DNA from: JASHVB01 sp963780805
GTDB taxonomy: Bacteria; Pseudomonadota; Alphaproteobacteria; Acetobacterales; Acetobacteraceae
DNA length: 64,000 nucleotides
Assembly: GCA_963780805.1 (NCBI GenBank)
Contig: CAWADP010000020.1
Span: 1 to 64,000 of the forward strand
Reading direction: 5' to 3'
Shown here: piece by piece, positions 55,301 through 64,000 of the stretch
How positions within the stretch are numbered: the stretch's first letter is position 1
Layout of the letters: each line of letters starts with the position of its first letter
The notes under the pieces: generated by a model
The model's input: only the letters and a program-made list of their open reading frames with translations
Database searches by the model: none
Told to the model about the DNA's origin: nothing
Made by a program: the position numbers and the translations under genes

Positions 55301-58300
55301 GCTGGCCGGAGCCGCAGCTCTGCGGCTTTGCGATAGAGCACCCTTTGGTGCTTGGGGAAGCGGACGCGGAACCGGGGCGCTGGCAGGTGGTGGTGCGGCC
55401 GCTCGCCTCCGGCTCGGCGGAGCTGACCTTGTATGAAGCCGCCACGGCGGACGGCGGTCGCGATCCCGAATGGCGTCGGATCGCCGGTGCCACGGCGGAG
55501 CCCGGCAACGGGGCCTGGGAGCCGGCCTCGCCACCCGCCGCAGGCCAGCCTCTCGTACCGCCGGCCATCTATGACCGCTTCGCCGCCTTGGGGGTTGCGT
55601 TTGGTCCGACGTTCCGCTGCCTCAAGGAGGGAACGCTCGGCGACGGTGTTGGGCAGGCCTGGGCCGCGCTGCCAGAAACGTTGGGGGACGACACGGGCTA
55701 TTTTGCCGCGCATCCGGTTCTGGTCGACGCTGCGTTGCAGCTTTGCTCGGTCGCCGCGGCAGGTGACGCAGGCCAGGCTCCGGATGCGATTTTTCTCCCC
55801 ATAGGGGCGGACCGGATCGAGTTGCGTCCGGGCCGGTACGACCGGTTGCAGGCGCTGGTCCGGATTGTCGGTCCCGGTTCGGGTCCGACGATCACGGCGG
55901 ATATCCGCCTGCAGACGCCGCAGGGCGAACCCGTCGGCATGATCCATCGCATGCAATTCGCCCGTGCGGTGCGCGATGCACTGCCGGCGGCAGCACAACA
56001 GGCTACCGATCTCTATACCATCCAATGGGTGGCGGCGGACCAGCCGTCCCGCCTCCCGACTGCCCCGCGCGGGACGTGGCTGGTATTCGCCGACTCCACC
56101 GGAGTTGCCGAGGCGCTGGCGGCGGCCATCGAAGCGGCCGGAGCAAGCTGCCATCGCGTTGCACCCGGCACCGCTTATCGACGGACCAAGGATCGGTGCT
56201 GGGAGGTGGATCCCTCCAATCCCGAGCATCAGCGCCGGCTGTTGCAGGATACGGGATGGCACGATGCTCCGGCGCGCGGCGGGGTCATCCACGGCTGGTC
56301 GCTCGACATCGGTTTGGCGGAGCCCGCCGGCAACGTGGCGGTGGAGGTTCCCGCCGGTATGGCGACGCTGGAGCATGACGAGCATGTGGCCGTCGCTTCG
56401 GTGCTGCATCTGCTGCAAAGCCTCGCCGCTCTTTCCGCCGGCGCGCCCTGCCCGATCTGGCTGCTGACGCGCGGCGCCCAGATCGTCACTGGCACGGAGC
56501 CGGTTGCGGCTTTGCGGCCAAAAAGCGCCGCCCTCTGGGGCCTTGGCGGCACGGCGGCGCTGGAACATCCGGAACTGCGCATCCGGCTGATCGACCTCGA
56601 TCCCTCGGGCGAGGCTGACGACGCTCGGTATCTGCTGGCGGAGTTGCTGAACCACGCGGAACCGCGCGTTGCCTTGCGCGGGCGTGGGGGCGTGCGTGAG
56701 CGCCGGGTGCCGCGACTGCAATCGTATGGTCGCGGCGAAGGCCAGCCGGATGCCCGCGGCGAAGGCCAACCGGATACCCGCGGCGAAGGCCAGCCGGACG
56801 ATCCGGTCGCCCGCGGACCGGTGCGCGTCGTGCTGGCCCGGCCGGGCAGCTTTGACGGTCTGGAAATTCAGCCGCAGAGGCCGGCCGCCTTGCAGCCGCA
56901 CGAGGTCCGGGTGCGGGTGCTGTGCGCCGGCATCAACTTCCGCGACGTGCTGACCGTGCTGCAAATGTATCCGGGCGAACCGCCGCCGCTCGGGCTCGAA
57001 TGTGCCGGCATTGTCAGCGAGGTAGGCAGCGCTGTCGGCAAGTTCCGCGTGGGCGACCGCGTATTTGGCTTTGCGCCCACCAGCCTTGCGAGCGAGGTCA
57101 CCGTTCCGGCGGCGTTTCTCGCGCCGATGCCCCCTGGAATGCGCGCGGCGGATGCGGCGGGGATCGGCGTCGCCTTCCTGACCGCGCAATATGGTCTGCA
57201 TCGTCTCGCCGGCCTGCGCCGAGGCGAGACCATCCTGGTGCATGCTGCCGCGGGCGGAGTCGGGCTCGCGGCGGTGCAAATCGCGCAGCGCTGCGGCGCC
57301 GAGGTATTCGCCACCGCGGGGTCGCCGGCAAAGCGCGACCTGCTGCGCCGCTTGGGCGTCGCGCATGTGATGGACTCGCGATCGCTGGCTTTCGCCGACG
57401 AGATCATGGCGGCGACCGGCGGGCGCGGCGTCGATGTCGTGCTGAATTCGCTCTCCGGCGATTTCATTCCCGCCGGCCTGCGCAGCCTCGCCCCCGGCGG
57501 ACGGTTTCTCGAACTGGGCAAGCGGGACATCTGGTCCGCCGCTTCGGTCGCGGCGATCCGGCCCGACATCCGCTACCAGGTGTACGATCTGGGCGCGCTG
57601 GCGCAGGCGGATCACGCGCTGCTGCCGCCGCTCTATGACGAAATCCTCGCGGGGCTGGCGGACGGTTCGCTGCGGCCCCTGCCGGTGAGCGTCTTCCCGC
57701 TGGCGCAGGCCGGCGCAGCCATGCGCCACATGGCATTGGCGCGGCATATCGGGAAGGTCGTCCTGCGCGTCGCGACCGATATCGGCCCGGCCGCCACTGC
57801 TCCGGTCTCGGCGACGGCGACCTACTGGATCACCGGTGGCCTGGGCGCGCTGGGAATGGAAACCGCGCGTTGGCTGGTGCAGGCGGGCGCGCGGCATCTG
57901 GTTTTGAGCAGTCGAAGACCGCCGGGTGAGGCGGCGCAGCGGTGCATTGCGGAACTTGAGAGCAGTGGTGCGAGCGTGCGCGTCTTTGCGACCGACGCCG
58001 CGGATGCGGACGGCATGGCGGCGATCTGCGAGGAAATAGCCCGCACGATGCCGCCGCTGCGTGGCATCGTGCATGCGGCCGGCGTCATTCGCGACGCGGT
58101 GCTGATCCACCAGCGATGGGACGCGGCGAAGCAGGTGTTCCGCGGCAAGTTGCATGGGGCGTGGCTGCTTCACGAGCTGACCCGCACGCTGCCGCTGGAT
58201 TTCTTCATCCTGTACTCCGCCGCCGGGGTGGTGTTGGGCGCGCCCGGGCAAGGCTTGTATCCCGCCGCCAATGCCGGGCTGGACGCTCTGGCAATGTTCC

Positions 58301-59028
58301 GGCGCCGGCTCGGGCTGCATGCCCTGAGCGTCGCATGGGGAAGCTGGTCCGGCGCCGGCATGGCCGCCGACCTCGCGGAACGCGGCCAGGATGTCTGGCA
58401 GGCGCGCGGCCTCAAGAAGATCGACCCGTCTCTCGGCTTCAGGGAGCTGGAGCGGCTGCTGGCGGACGACGCCACCTATGCCGCCGTCATGCCGATCGAC
58501 TGGCAGCTCTTCTTGCGCCAATTGTCGCCGGCGGCCGATCGGAGCTTCTTCGATGCGGTAAGTCCTGTCGCCATGGCTCCCGCCGCCACCGCCCGTCCGA
58601 CCGAGGATGCGGCAATGCGCGAACGGCTGCGAGCGACGCCGGCCGGCCAGCGTCACGAGGCGGTGGCGGCGCAGTTGCGGGTCCAGGTGCTGTCGTTGCT
58701 CGGGCTTGATCGCGGCATGGCGATCGCCCTTCGCACGCCGTTGAAGGAACTCGGGCTCGATTCCCTGATGGCGGTCGAGCTGCGCAACATTCTGGTTCGC
58801 CTGGGCGGCCGTCCACTGCCGGCGACACTACTGTTCGATTATCCCACGCTCGACGCACTGGCTCGGTTTCTCGCCCGCGCCTGGGACCTCGAACGCGACG
58901 ATCCGCGTCCGCAAGCCCCGCGCCCTCCAGCGCGCATCGACCCACAGATCGCCAGCCTGTCCGACACCGAAGCCGAAGCGATGCTTCTGGAGGAACTGGC
59001 GCTCGGCGAAACCAGGAGAGAAGCATGA
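52321..59028 (+). CDS. Type I polyketide synthase PKS2, KS-AT-DH-ER-KR-ACP
   Basis: A 2235-residue fully reducing module. KS: Cys205 in AIDTACSASLV, His in EAHGTGTALGDP and NFGHLEAAAG. AT: Ser664 in GHSVGEIAAL; the selectivity loop reads YAFHSPQM, between the malonyl (HAFH) and methylmalonyl (YASH) forms. DH: His968 in LADHRVFGRLLLP (HxxxGxxxxP) and Asp1136 in HPVLVDAALQL. ER (about 1505-1815): VLCAGINFRDVLTVLQ and ILVHAAAGGVGLAAVQIAQR. KR (about 1833-2010): TGGLGALG, catalytic Ser1966, Tyr1980, Asn1984. ACP: Ser2148 in KELGLDSLMAVELRN. All domains look intact, so this step would fully saturate the beta carbon. Short tandem repeats occur in linkers at 53980-54018 and 56731-56802. ATGA overlaps join it to PKS1 and PKS3. 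Confidence 0.96.
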   Translation: MNDAPDTTADPSVLRLAVTARQVRAQAVRALRADPIAVVGMACRLPGDADTPARFWQLLHDGVDAVREVPRDRWNAAGWYDPDLSASGKAVTKWGGFLDRIDGFDAAYFGIPPREADRMDPQQRLFLEVAIEALDDAGLPHPKLAGSRTGVFVASYHNDYAQLQYADLDAIDLRTLTGTLHSVLANRLSWWLDLRGPSVAIDTACSASLVAVHLACQSLRLGESDIAITGGVSLMLRPELMVALSKVGFMAPDGRCKTFDARADGFGRGEGCSIVVLKRLSDAIADDDRVLAVIRGSAVNQDGHSTLLAAPSGPAQVALIQEAMANAQVSPGRIGYVEAHGTGTALGDPIEVEAIAATIGRSFAGAAPCLIGSAKANFGHLEAAAGATGLIKAVLTLQHAMAPPQPNYQTLNPHIALDGTRLAIPSALTPWPSGPAPRCAAVSSFGVGGTNAHVILEEAPKLPARPSLVPAQVGSVLPLSAKSPGALRALAQAWVALLADTPESAADLCHTAARRRTHYDVRLAVTGRSTAELRARLQDVLSHGFLSECDAPGAARPDAARPDAARRGAPRIGFVFSGQGPQWHAMGRELLTEQPVFRAVIDACDALLRSQAGWSLLEELERPADQSRLDQTAFAQPALFALQVALATLWRSWGVQPAGVIGHSVGEIAALHVAGVLSLEQAVRLVSLRGRIMQQATGLGRMASVGLAEAEATALLAPYGDRLSVAAVNGPDNVVLSGESAALDTVLATLAARGVRHQKLPVQYAFHSPQMAPFKDAFVDQLGMLHGAPPQLPVFSTVTAAAAEGLRFDAAYFGRNMRETVRFAPAIVAMSDAGIDLFFELSPHPVLGNAILETLAGRGHDVRVLASLRRGKPERDTLLQACADLYTAGGNPDWAQILPSAGNLVSLPGYCWQRTRHWLRTRPQVAPPAPCPAAEQHPLLGRRIRVAGTAAQVFEAASDTAPAWLADHRVFGRLLLPAAAVVEALLAAASQAMGWPEPQLCGFAIEHPLVLGEADAEPGRWQVVVRPLASGSAELTLYEAATADGGRDPEWRRIAGATAEPGNGAWEPASPPAAGQPLVPPAIYDRFAALGVAFGPTFRCLKEGTLGDGVGQAWAALPETLGDDTGYFAAHPVLVDAALQLCSVAAAGDAGQAPDAIFLPIGADRIELRPGRYDRLQALVRIVGPGSGPTITADIRLQTPQGEPVGMIHRMQFARAVRDALPAAAQQATDLYTIQWVAADQPSRLPTAPRGTWLVFADSTGVAEALAAAIEAAGASCHRVAPGTAYRRTKDRCWEVDPSNPEHQRRLLQDTGWHDAPARGGVIHGWSLDIGLAEPAGNVAVEVPAGMATLEHDEHVAVASVLHLLQSLAALSAGAPCPIWLLTRGAQIVTGTEPVAALRPKSAALWGLGGTAALEHPELRIRLIDLDPSGEADDARYLLAELLNHAEPRVALRGRGGVRERRVPRLQSYGRGEGQPDARGEGQPDTRGEGQPDDPVARGPVRVVLARPGSFDGLEIQPQRPAALQPHEVRVRVLCAGINFRDVLTVLQMYPGEPPPLGLECAGIVSEVGSAVGKFRVGDRVFGFAPTSLASEVTVPAAFLAPMPPGMRAADAAGIGVAFLTAQYGLHRLAGLRRGETILVHAAAGGVGLAAVQIAQRCGAEVFATAGSPAKRDLLRRLGVAHVMDSRSLAFADEIMAATGGRGVDVVLNSLSGDFIPAGLRSLAPGGRFLELGKRDIWSAASVAAIRPDIRYQVYDLGALAQADHALLPPLYDEILAGLADGSLRPLPVSVFPLAQAGAAMRHMALARHIGKVVLRVATDIGPAATAPVSATATYWITGGLGALGMETARWLVQAGARHLVLSSRRPPGEAAQRCIAELESSGASVRVFATDAADADGMAAICEEIARTMPPLRGIVHAAGVIRDAVLIHQRWDAAKQVFRGKLHGAWLLHELTRTLPLDFFILYSAAGVVLGAPGQGLYPAANAGLDALAMFRRRLGLHALSVAWGSWSGAGMAADLAERGQDVWQARGLKKIDPSLGFRELERLLADDATYAAVMPIDWQLFLRQLSPAADRSFFDAVSPVAMAPAATARPTEDAAMRERLRATPAGQRHEAVAAQLRVQVLSLLGLDRGMAIALRTPLKELGLDSLMAVELRNILVRLGGRPLPATLLFDYPTLDALARFLARAWDLERDDPRPQAPRPPARIDPQIASLSDTEAEAMLLEELALGETRREA
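53980..54018 (+). repeat. 15-bp tandem repeat before the PKS2 AT
   Basis: About two and a half in-frame copies of a unit encoding ARPDA, just ahead of the AT start (IGFVFSGQGPQW). Confidence 0.85.
56731..56802 (+). repeat. 24-bp tandem repeat before the PKS2 ER
   Basis: Three in-frame units encoding RGEGQPDA, RGEGQPDT and RGEGQPDD in the linker ahead of the enoylreductase. Confidence 0.92.
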
Positions 59029-62000
59029 CCCCGGACGGCTCCGGCCCTGACGCACCGGTGAGCGCCGTCAAGCAAGCGCTGATCGAGATCCGCGACCTCC
59101 GGGCAAGGCTGGCGCGCGCCGAAGCCGCGCAATCGGAGCCGATCGCCATCATCGGCATAGGACTCCGATTTCCCGGCGGCGTGCACGACGTCGAAGGCGT
59201 TCGCCACATTGCTCTGGAGCGGGACCGACGCAATCGGTCCAGTCCCTGCCGATCGTTGGTCCACGGATGCGCTGTACTCCGCGGATCCGGATGCGCCGGG
59301 CAAGATGATCACGCGGCATGGCGGCTTCCTCGATGCGGTGGATCAGTTCGATGCCGATTTTTTTGGCATCTCGCCGCGTGAAGCCGCCACTATGGACCCG
59401 CAGCAGCGGCTGATCCTGCAGACCGGCTGGGAGGCGCTGGAGGATGCCGGCCACTCGCCGGCGGCGCTCGCCGGCAGCAAGACCGGTATCTATTTTGGCA
59501 TCTGCAACAACGATTACGGCCGCAGCCTGCTGGCGCAACCCGACCGGCTCGACACCTATGTCAGCACTGGCAATGCCTCCAGCGTCGCCGCGGGTCGATT
59601 GTCGTATTTTCTCGGACTGCATGGCCCGAGCATCGCGGTCGATACCGCGTGCTCTTCATCGCTGGTGGCCTTGCATCTCGCCTGCCAGGGACTGCGCACC
59701 GGCGATTGTGACCTGGCGCTGGCCGGCGGCAGCAACCTGATTCTCGCGCCGGAGATGAACATCATCTTCTCCAAGGCGCGCATGATGGCGCCGGACGGCC
59801 GGTGCAAGACTTTCGATGCCGCAGCCGATGGTTATGTGCGCGGCGAAGGCTGCGCCATCCTGGTGCTGCGCAGGCTCTCGGACGCGGTGGCGGACGGCGA
59901 TCGTATCCTCGCGGTGGTCCGTGGCAGCGCGGTCAACCAGGACGGTCGCAGCGGCGGGCTGACGGCCCCGAACGGGCCGGCGCAGGAGGCGGTCATCCGT
60001 GCCGCACTCACCGCCGCGGGTGTGGCGCCGGCCGCCATCGGCTATATCGAGACGCACGGCACCGGCACGCCGCTGGGTGATCCAATCGAAGTCGGCGCGC
60101 TGGGTGCGGTGTTCGGCCCCGGCCGCGCGGCACGGCAGCCACTCGCGATCGGGTCGGTGAAGACGAATCTCGGCCATCTTGAAGCCGCAGCCGGCGTGGC
60201 TGGCGTTATCAAGGTGATCCTCGCGCTGCAACGCGGCGCGATACCGCCCAACCTGCATTTCCACGCCGGCAACCCACACATCGACTGGGCAGCCTTGCCG
60301 CTGACGGTGCCGGTCGAGACGGTGCCGTGGCAACCGATCGACGGCCGCCGCCTGGCAGGCGTCAGCTCGTTCGGATTCAGCGGCTGCAATGCGCACGTTG
60401 TTTTGGAGGAGGCACCACCGGCCCGGGCCGCTTCCCTTGATACCGACGATCGCCCGCTGCATCTGCTGACCGCATCGGCACGCGACCGCGGCTCGCTCTG
60501 TGCATTGGCGCGCCGGCACGCCGAGGCGCTGCATGACGACGTGAACGTTGCCGATGCCGGCTACACCGCCGCCGATGCCGGCTACACCGCCGCCGATGCC
60601 TGCTACACCGCAAATGTCGGCCGCGCGCATTTCAATGAACGTGTGGCGGTGATCGGCGCGGACGCCGCCGCCCTGCGGCGCGGGCTCCGCGCCTTTGCCG
60701 ACGGCGAGGAGAGCACGGCGTTCGCCGCCGGCTCACACGAAGGCGCGGCGCGGCCGCAGGTCGCATTCCTGTTCACCGGCCAGGGCTGCCAGTACGCCGG
60801 CATGGGACTGCAGCTCTACGCAACGTCCCCCACCTTCCGTCGTGCGCTCGATGATTGTGCCGAGGGGCTGGCACCGTATCTCCGGCACGATCTGCTCGAA
60901 GTGTTGCGGGCCGGCGATAGCACGACGCCGATCAACCGCACGGGTTACGCACAGCCGGCGATCTTCGCGATCGAATACGCGCTCGCCAGTTTGTGGCGTT
61001 CGTGGGGGATCGAGCCGGCCGCGGTGCTGGGTCACAGCCTGGGGGAGTATGCTGCGGCCTGTGTCGCCGGCGTACTCCCGCTGGGCGACGCATTGCGCGT
61101 GGTGGCCGAACGCGGGCGGCTGACCGAGGCACTAGCCGATGATGGGGCGATGGCCGCCGTGTTCGCGACCGAAGCGCAAGTGGAGGACGAGATCCGCCGC
61201 GCCGGCGGCGCCATTACGATTGCCGCCTGCAACGGACCGGCGCATTTCGTCATCAGCGGTGAGCATGCCGCCATCGCGGCGGCGCTCGAGCACCTGGGTG
61301 CCGCCGGTGTGCGCGTGCGAGAGCTTCGCGTGTCGTTCGCGGCCCATTCGCACCTGGTCGAGCGTGTGCTGCCGCCGTTCCGTTCCGTGCTGGAGACGGT
61401 CCGCTTCGCACCGGGCCACGTCCCGCTGATTTCCAACGTGACCGGCCGGGTTGCCGGGTCCGAGATCGCGAACCCCGACTATTGGCTGACGCATATGCGT
61501 GCACCAGTGCGCTTCGATGCCGCGATGCAAACCCTGGCCACGCAGGGGGTCACGCACATCATCGAGACTGGCCCGCACCCGGTGCTGCTGGGCATGGCCG
61601 CCGAGTGCCTGCCCGGCCTGCCGCTGCAATACCTGCCCTCCTTGCGACGCGACAGGCCGGCATGGGAGGAATTGATTACCAGTCTGCAACGCCTCTATGC
61701 CGACGGCGCGGATATCGACTGGCACGGCTTCGATCGGGACTATGCGCGCCGGCGCGTCGCCCTCCCCACCTATCCGTTCCGCGGGCGCCGGCACTGGGTG
61801 GACAGTGCAGCCCCGGCCATGGCCACAACCCCGTTGCCTGGCGAAGCCGAACGCTGGTCTTCGTTGCAGAGCGCGGTGGGGCGGCAGGCGACGCAAGGCC
61901 CGCTGGATCTCAACCCGGCCTCCTATCCCGCCAAATGGGCGTGTCTTGCCCGCCTGACCGAGGCGCACGCTATCCGCACGCTACGCGAGGCCGGTCTGTT

Positions 62001-63499
62001 CGCCCGGCAGGGCGAGGCCCATACCCTGGATCAGGTGCTTTCCGCCGCCGGCATCGGCCCAGTCTACGGCCGCCTGGTGCGGCGCTGGCTCGACAGCCTG
62101 GTCGCACGCGGCGTCCTGCACACCGTCGATGCTTGTTACATCGCCGACCGGCCACTACCGGATCCTGGCCTCGACGCGCTGTGGCAGGAAGCCGAGGTAC
62201 TGTTCGCGGACAATCAGCCGCTGCTCGCCTATGTGCGTCATTGCGGGGACCTTGTCGGGCAGGTGCTGCGCGGCACGGAAAGTCCGTTGGAGACCTTGTT
62301 CCCGCGCGGATCGTTTGAACTTGCCGAGGGGCTGTATCAGCGCTCGGCGACCATGCGGTATGTGAACAGTCTGGCGGCTGCCTCGGTTGCCGCGTCTTAT
62401 GATGGGGTTCCTGCGGGCCGTCCGGTCCGCATCCTGGAAGTCGGCGCAGGGACTGGTGGCACGACGGCATCGCTGCTTGCGCTGCTGCCGGCAGATCGCA
62501 CGCAGTATGTATTTACCGACGTTTCGGATGTCTTCCTCGACCGCGCGCGAGAGCAATTCCGCGACCAGGCTTGCCTGAGCTTTGGCCGGTTCGACATGGA
62601 TCAGGATGCCGCCGCGCAAGGTTACCCGGCCGGCAGTTTCGACGTCATCGTTTCCGCCAACGCCGTGCACACCAGCGTCGATCTGCCGGTGGTGCTGAGC
62701 CGGCTGCGCGACCTGCTGGCGCCCGGCGGGCTGCTGGTGCTGATCGAATCCACCACGCACTTCGCCTGGTTCGACATGACGACCGGGCTGATCGACGGCT
62801 GGCAGCATGTTGCCGACGACCTGCGCCGCGATCATCCGCTGCTGTCGCCGGAGGCCTGGATCGCGGCGCTGTCCGATGCCGGTTTCGCCGCGGCGCGCGC
62901 TTGGCCCGAGGCTGACTCCTCGGCCAGCCATCTCGGCCAGCACGTGCTGGTCGCGCGCGTCGCCGGGGTCTCGGCCGCCGGTGTCACGCGGCTGGCCGAC
63001 GCCGCGGCCGGACAAGGCGACGCGACGGCCAACCCCGCGACGGAGGGCGCGTCGGCGCCGCGTGAGCGCATCCTGGCGGCGTTCCCAACCGAGCGATTGG
63101 CGATGCTGCGCGACCTGGTGCGCCAGCAGGTGATGCGCGTGCTGCGCCGCGACACCGACGATCCGCCGGGCCTGAACGATCGCCTGATGGAACTGGGAAC
63201 TCGATTCGCTGATGGCGGTGCAGTTGCGCAACCAGATCGGCAAGGCGCTGGCGCTGCCGGCGGCCCTGCCGGCGACGCTGATGTTCGACTATCCCACGAT
63301 CGAGCGATTGGCCGGCTATCTGCTGCGGCAACTGCTGCCGGAAGTCTCCCCGCCGGCAACAGAAGTGCCCCCGTCGCAGGCGGCGGAGGTGTTTGCGTCG
63401 CAGGCGAATGAGCCGGTCCTGTCGGAAGCCGCGGCGATCGCCGCGATGAGCGATGCGGACGTGGAGCGCGCTCTGTCCGAACGCCTGGGCAGGATGTGA
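59025..63499 (+). CDS. Type I polyketide synthase PKS3, KS-AT-C-methyltransferase-ACP, with two apparent +1 frameshifts
   Basis: About 1490 residues when repaired. A short N-terminal coiled stretch (VKQALIEIRDLRARLARAEA) probably docks to PKS2. KS: active Cys at 59650-59652 in VDTACSSSLVAL, with THGTGTPLGDP and NLGHLEAAAG. AT: Ser in GHSLGEYAAA and the loop SFAAHSHLVE, not a standard selectivity motif. C-methyltransferase: SAM-binding LEVGAGTGGTTASLLALLP (62434-62490) and FDVIVSANAVH. ACP: MELG-LDSLMAVQLRN. No KR, DH or ER is present. Extra bases break the KS near its start (G at 59196-59197; repair gives HDVEAFATLLWSGTDAIGP) and the ACP at its active-site motif (A at 63198-63199). A 21-bp tandem repeat lies in the KS-AT linker. 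Confidence 0.92.
60550..60612 (+). repeat. 21-bp tandem repeat in the PKS3 KS-AT linker
   Basis: Three in-frame units encoding ADAGYTA, ADAGYTA and ADACYTA, the last being the normal linker sequence (equivalent to the CWSAA region of PKS1). Confidence 0.92.
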
Positions 63500-63503
63500 G
63501 CGG

Positions 63504-64000
63504 ATGCACGCCGCGCCGACAACCCCGCCCGAGACATTGAACCAGCAGCAGCGTGCGCTGCTGGCGGTCATCAACGCTGAGAAACGCCTCGCTGCCCGGG
63601 AACATGCGGCACGCGAGCCGATTGCGGTGATCGGCCTGGGGTGCCGGGTGCCTGGCGGCGATAACCCGGCAGGCTTTTGGCAACTGATGCAGGACGGCGT
63701 CGATGCCATCACCCCGGTGCCCGATCGGTGGGATCATGCGGCGTTCTACAATCCCGATCCGGACAAGCCGGGCTGCATCGCTACCCGCAGCGGCGGCTTC
63801 CTGCGCGGCGTCGATCAATTCGATCCCGCACTCTTCGCGATCGCGCCCCGCGAGGCCGAGGGAATCGATCCGCAGCAGCGCCTGCTGCTGGAGGTGGCCT
63901 GGGAGGCGCTGGAACATGCGGGCCAGGCACCCGACCGGCTGCAGGATACACCCACCGGCGTCTATATCGGCGCGGGCAGCAGCGACTACGCGTATCTGCA
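63504..64000 (+). CDS. Type I polyketide synthase PKS4, N-terminal part (docking region and start of KS)
   Basis: The gene runs off the right edge; 165 codons are present. An N-terminal helix (LNQQQRALLAVINAEKRLAA) is a likely docking element for PKS3, followed by the KS start EPIAVIGLGCRVPGGDNPAG, then SGGFLRGVDQFDPALFAIAP and REAEGIDPQQRLLLEVAWEA, the usual first third of a ketosynthase. The active-site Cys is beyond the window. It begins four bases after the PKS3 stop, with GGATGTGAGCGG before the ATG. It is at least the fourth extension module of the operon. Confidence 0.94.
   Translation, partial: MHAAPTTPPETLNQQQRALLAVINAEKRLAAREHAAREPIAVIGLGCRVPGGDNPAGFWQLMQDGVDAITPVPDRWDHAAFYNPDPDKPGCIATRSGGFLRGVDQFDPALFAIAPREAEGIDPQQRLLLEVAWEALEHAGQAPDRLQDTPTGVYIGAGSSDYAYL

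Noticed and set aside
54091..58656. A 1521-codon ORF on the minus strand opposite PKS2
   Set aside because: It lies wholly antisense to the well-defined AT-DH-ER-KR domains, has Arg/His/Gln-rich composition and no recognisable domain. It is a by-product of high GC content.

Overview
The window is GC-rich, densely coded DNA that looks like an alphaproteobacterium, most plausibly Acetobacteraceae/Rhodospirillales. This rests on the style of its housekeeping genes (a ribose-phosphate pyrophosphokinase beginning MKIVACNANRP, a tandem glycine riboswitch before gcvT), fds-type formate dehydrogenase genes, an RcnB-like protein and GC-rich palindromic repeats. The genus is inference. No rRNA, tRNA or CRISPR array was recognised.

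Layout. 0-9.1 kb: the start of gcvT behind a tandem glycine riboswitch; a TumE/TumA-like toxin-antitoxin pair overlapping an AidB-like acyl-CoA dehydrogenase gene; then a minus-strand run of a histidine phosphatase, a glutathione S-transferase, a secreted protein, an FMN-dependent monooxygenase, prs and a lipoprotein. 9.4-16.2 kb: an AraC regulator, dps, a two-gene secreted/outer-membrane operon, a lone serine recombinase and a small membrane protein. 16.7-26.5 kb: a segment bracketed by two inverted paralogues of an unknown protein, each with its own strong-looking promoter; it holds an enoyl-CoA hydratase, an EAL-domain protein, a membrane glycosyltransferase, a flotillin-like SPFH protein and several repeats. 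26.6-32 kb: a DUF1254/DUF1214 protein, two AraC regulators and a second crotonase-fold protein. 32.3-38.2 kb: what looks like a decaying formate locus: a truncated OFA transporter with an intact small subunit, fdsD with an in-frame amber codon, fdhD, a frameshifted fdsA and a truncated LysR gene; fdsG and fdsB are absent. 38.4-45.8 kb: esterase, RcnB-like protein, dienelactone hydrolase, SRPBCC protein, acyl-CoA ligase, carotenoid oxygenase and dispersed repeats.

From 45.8 kb to the right edge lies a cis-AT type I polyketide synthase cluster. A 4'-phosphopantetheinyl transferase is divergent from a translationally coupled operon: type II thioesterase, PKS1 (KS-AT-KR-ACP), PKS2 (KS-AT-DH-ER-KR-ACP), PKS3 (KS-AT-C-methyltransferase-ACP) and the start of PKS4 (KS). 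The transferase would activate the carrier proteins, the thioesterase would clear stalled chains, and the modules would pass on a chain that is reduced, then fully saturated, then alpha-methylated.

A caution for the whole window: at least ten genes or modules are interrupted by what looks like one extra base, usually a repeat of its neighbour, and removing that base restores a conserved protein. Uniform insertions with no clear deletions look more like sequence errors than biology. The affected genes are given here as single genes. The amber codon, the truncations and the missing genes of the formate locus are of a different kind and may be real.
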